Source: Streptomyces sp. AC558_RSS880
GTDB taxonomy: Bacteria; Actinomycetota; Actinomycetes; Streptomycetales; Streptomycetaceae
Length of the DNA stretch: 64,000 bases
Direction: 5' to 3'
Assembly: GCF_019049255.1 (NCBI RefSeq)
Contig: NZ_JAGMUJ010000161.1
Span: forward strand, 1 to 64,000
The notes under the pieces are model-generated. The model was not told where the DNA came from. It saw only the letters and a program-made list of their open reading frames with translations, and ran no database searches. Below are positions 62,576-64,000 of the stretch, one piece after another. Position numbers and translations under genes: made by a program. Within the stretch, counting starts at the first letter, position 1. Each line of letters starts with the position of its first letter.

Positions 62576-63304
62576 TCAGTGCGCGGCGCCCACCACCAGC
62601 CAGACGAACAGCGCCCCCGCGATCGTGCACAGCAGGGTGGAGCGGGCCGGGTGTTCGTGGTGGGCCTCGGGCAGGATCTCGGCCGCCGCGAGGTAGAGCA
62701 GGGCCCCGCCGAACAGGCCGAGGTAGCCGCCGAGCAGCGGTTCCGGGAGGGTGAAGAACAGCGTCGACGCCGCGCCGACGACCGGTGCCGCCGCGTCCGC
62801 GAACAGCATCGTCAGCGCGCGGCGGCGGGCGTTGCCGTAGACGCGCGTGAGCGTGTACGTGTTGAAGCCGTCCGCGAAGTCGTGGGCGACCACGGCCACC
62901 GCGACGGCGGCGCCCATGCCGCCGCCGACCTGGAAGGCCGCGCCGATCGCCACGCCGTCCATGGCGCTGTGGCCGACCATCGCGGCGGCGGCGGTGAGGC
63001 CCACTTCGGGCGTGCGGCCGTTGCTCTCCTCGGCGCCGTGCGCGGCCTGCCGGTGGGCCAGCAGGCGTTCCACCAGATGGGCCAGCAGGAAACCGGCGAC
63101 GAAGAACAGCAGGGCCGCGGGGACGCCGTACACCTCGGTGCCGGCCGCCTCCAGGGATTCCGGGAGGAGTTCGAGGCCGACGACCCCGAGCATCAGGCCG
63201 CCGGCCAGGCCCAGCACCAGGTGGCGGCGGTCGGTCACGCGGTGCGCCGCCCAGCCGCCGGCCAGCGTCATCAGGAACGCGCCGAGCGCGACGAGGACCG
63301 CCAT
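62576..63304 (-). CDS. ZIP-family metal transporter
   Basis: A 242-residue membrane protein with about eight helices. The metal-binding helices are clear: VGLTAAAAMVGHSAMDGVAI and AVAVVAHDFADGFNTYTLT (HxxxD/HDFxDG sites), and AEILPEAHHEHP near the end. The acidic loop LLAHRQAAHGAEESN holds further His. ZIP proteins import zinc, iron or similar cations. Its place within the cobalamin cluster, on the opposite strand, hints at cobalt or at zinc-linked control, but that is inference. ATG 63304 chosen. Confidence 0.9.
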   Translation of the reverse strand: MAVLVALGAFLMTLAGGWAAHRVTDRRHLVLGLAGGLMLGVVGLELLPESLEAAGTEVYGVPAALLFFVAGFLLAHLVERLLAHRQAAHGAEESNGRTPEVGLTAAAAMVGHSAMDGVAIGAAFQVGGGMGAAVAVAVVAHDFADGFNTYTLTRVYGNARRRALTMLFADAAAPVVGAASTLFFTLPEPLLGGYLGLFGGALLYLAAAEILPEAHHEHPARSTLLCTIAGALFVWLVVGAAH

Positions 63305-63399
63305 GTGTTCTTCGTATCCGATCGACGGCCGGTCGCGCACGCGTGACAGCCGCTCACCGCCCACCGACTTTGACCACGCACAGGAGAGGACCGATTCCC

Positions 63400-64000
63400 A
63401 TGGCCGACGCCCCCACCGGCAAGGTGACCTTCGTCGGGGCCGGGCCCGGCGCCGCCGATCTGCTGACGTTCCGCGCCGCCCGCGCCATCGCCGAGGCCGA
63501 TGTCGTGATCTGGGCCGCCAGCCTGGTGCAGGAGGAGGTCCTCCAGCACGCTCGGGAGGGCGCGGAGATCCTCGACTCGGCGACGATGTCCCTGGAGGAC
63601 GTCGTGGCCGTCTACGAGCGGGCCCGCGCGGAAGGGCTGAAGGTCGCGCGGATCCATTCGGGCGACCCCGCGCTGTGGGGCGGGACGCAGGAGCAGGTCG
63701 ACCGGTGCGCGGAGCTCGGCATCGCGACGGAGATCGTGCCCGGGGTGTCGTCCTTCTCGGCCGTCGCGGCGCTCGCGCAGCGCGAGCTGACCATTCCCGA
63801 GGTGGCGCAGTCGGTCGTGCTGACCCGGCTCGGCGGCGGCAAGACGCCGATGCCGCCGGGTGAGGAGGTCCGCGAGTTCGCGCGGCACGGCACCACCATG
63901 GCGGTCTTCCTGTCGGCCGCCCGCAGCGGGCAGCTGGTGCGGGAGCTGCTGGAGGGCGGCTATCCGACGTCCACGCCGGTCGTCGTCGCGTACCAGGCGA
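63400..64000 (+). CDS. cobM: precorrin-4 C11-methyltransferase CobM (partial, runs off window)
   Basis: The first 200 residues of a SAM-dependent tetrapyrrole methylase. It has VTFVGAGPGAADLLTFRAAR, VIWAASLVQEEVLQHAREGA, RIHSGDPALWGGTQEQVDRC and EIVPGVSSFSAVAALAQREL, typical of CobM/CbiF. ATG 63400 follows AGGAGAGG. It is divergent from the ZIP gene across 95 bp, so it needs its own promoter. More cob genes probably follow outside the window. Confidence 0.94.
   Translation, partial: MADAPTGKVTFVGAGPGAADLLTFRAARAIAEADVVIWAASLVQEEVLQHAREGAEILDSATMSLEDVVAVYERARAEGLKVARIHSGDPALWGGTQEQVDRCAELGIATEIVPGVSSFSAVAALAQRELTIPEVAQSVVLTRLGGGKTPMPPGEEVREFARHGTTMAVFLSAARSGQLVRELLEGGYPTSTPVVVAYQA

Overview
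The window comes from a high-GC actinomycete, almost certainly a Streptomyces chromosome. Third codon positions are strongly GC-biased, GTG and TTG starts are frequent, and genes run in short operons with ATGA or GTGA overlaps. The gene content and order also fit Streptomyces: fabG-fabI, tldD-tldE-tyrS, an Rv1747-like FHA/ABC transporter, the nucleoid protein Gbn, pit, and an aerobic cobalamin operon behind a B12 riboswitch. No tRNA or rRNA gene and no polyketide or peptide synthetase cluster was seen.

Layout. 1-76 is the tail of an IS5-type transposase cut by the window edge. 0.3-10.1 kb holds a short-chain dehydrogenase coupled to a divergent QueA-like gene, a secreted lytic transglycosylase behind a folded leader, the FHA/ABC transporter, a large membrane protein, serB and a SixA-type phosphatase. 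10.1-15.9 kb holds small membrane proteins, an MFS transporter divergent from a GntR regulator with a perfect palindrome between them, fabI and fabG, and a gene-poor stretch with a toxin-like remnant. 16.1-25.1 kb holds tldD-tldE, tyrS, small conserved proteins, a candidate small RNA, moaA and an acetate-type symporter with its DUF485 partner. 25.3-32.2 kb holds two tandem secreted subtilisin-like proteases, a CoA-transferase, a CopD-like membrane protein and a DnaQ-BRCT exonuclease.

32.2-34.4 kb is a scar of mobile DNA: a serine integrase broken into three frames, a Cys-rich protein with a broken inverted second copy, a 32-residue frame, a GNAT gene, and an internally deleted IS256-type transposase. 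34.4-44.3 kb returns to core genes: SURF1, a GH15 enzyme, an SDR, a five-gene Asp23/Gls24 envelope-stress operon with a divergent possible relative, enoyl-CoA hydratase, gbn with a cluster of GATC sites upstream, and an ABC-F ATPase. 44.7-51.1 kb holds a hypothetical protein, an alpha/beta hydrolase, a class II aldolase, a GH25 lysozyme and the phosphate transporter pit with a PHO-box-like repeat.

51.2-64 kb is the cobalamin region. A riboswitch and a 26-codon leader frame precede cobD-cobQ-cobN-(chelatase AAA/VWA subunit)-cobO-cobB-cobI. These genes insert cobalt, amidate the ring, adenosylate the cobalt and build the aminopropanol arm. A ZIP metal transporter on the opposite strand separates this operon from cobM, which runs off the window.

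The least expected signals are non-genic. Two hairpin-forming, type I-E-like CRISPR repeat units sit exactly 61 bp apart between cobN and the chelatase gene. An interspersed repeat is carried in frame inside cobB and also supplies the stop codon of the aldolase. There is a leader frame before cobD, a GATC cluster near gbn, and the inverted-duplication scar at 32.7/34.3 kb.
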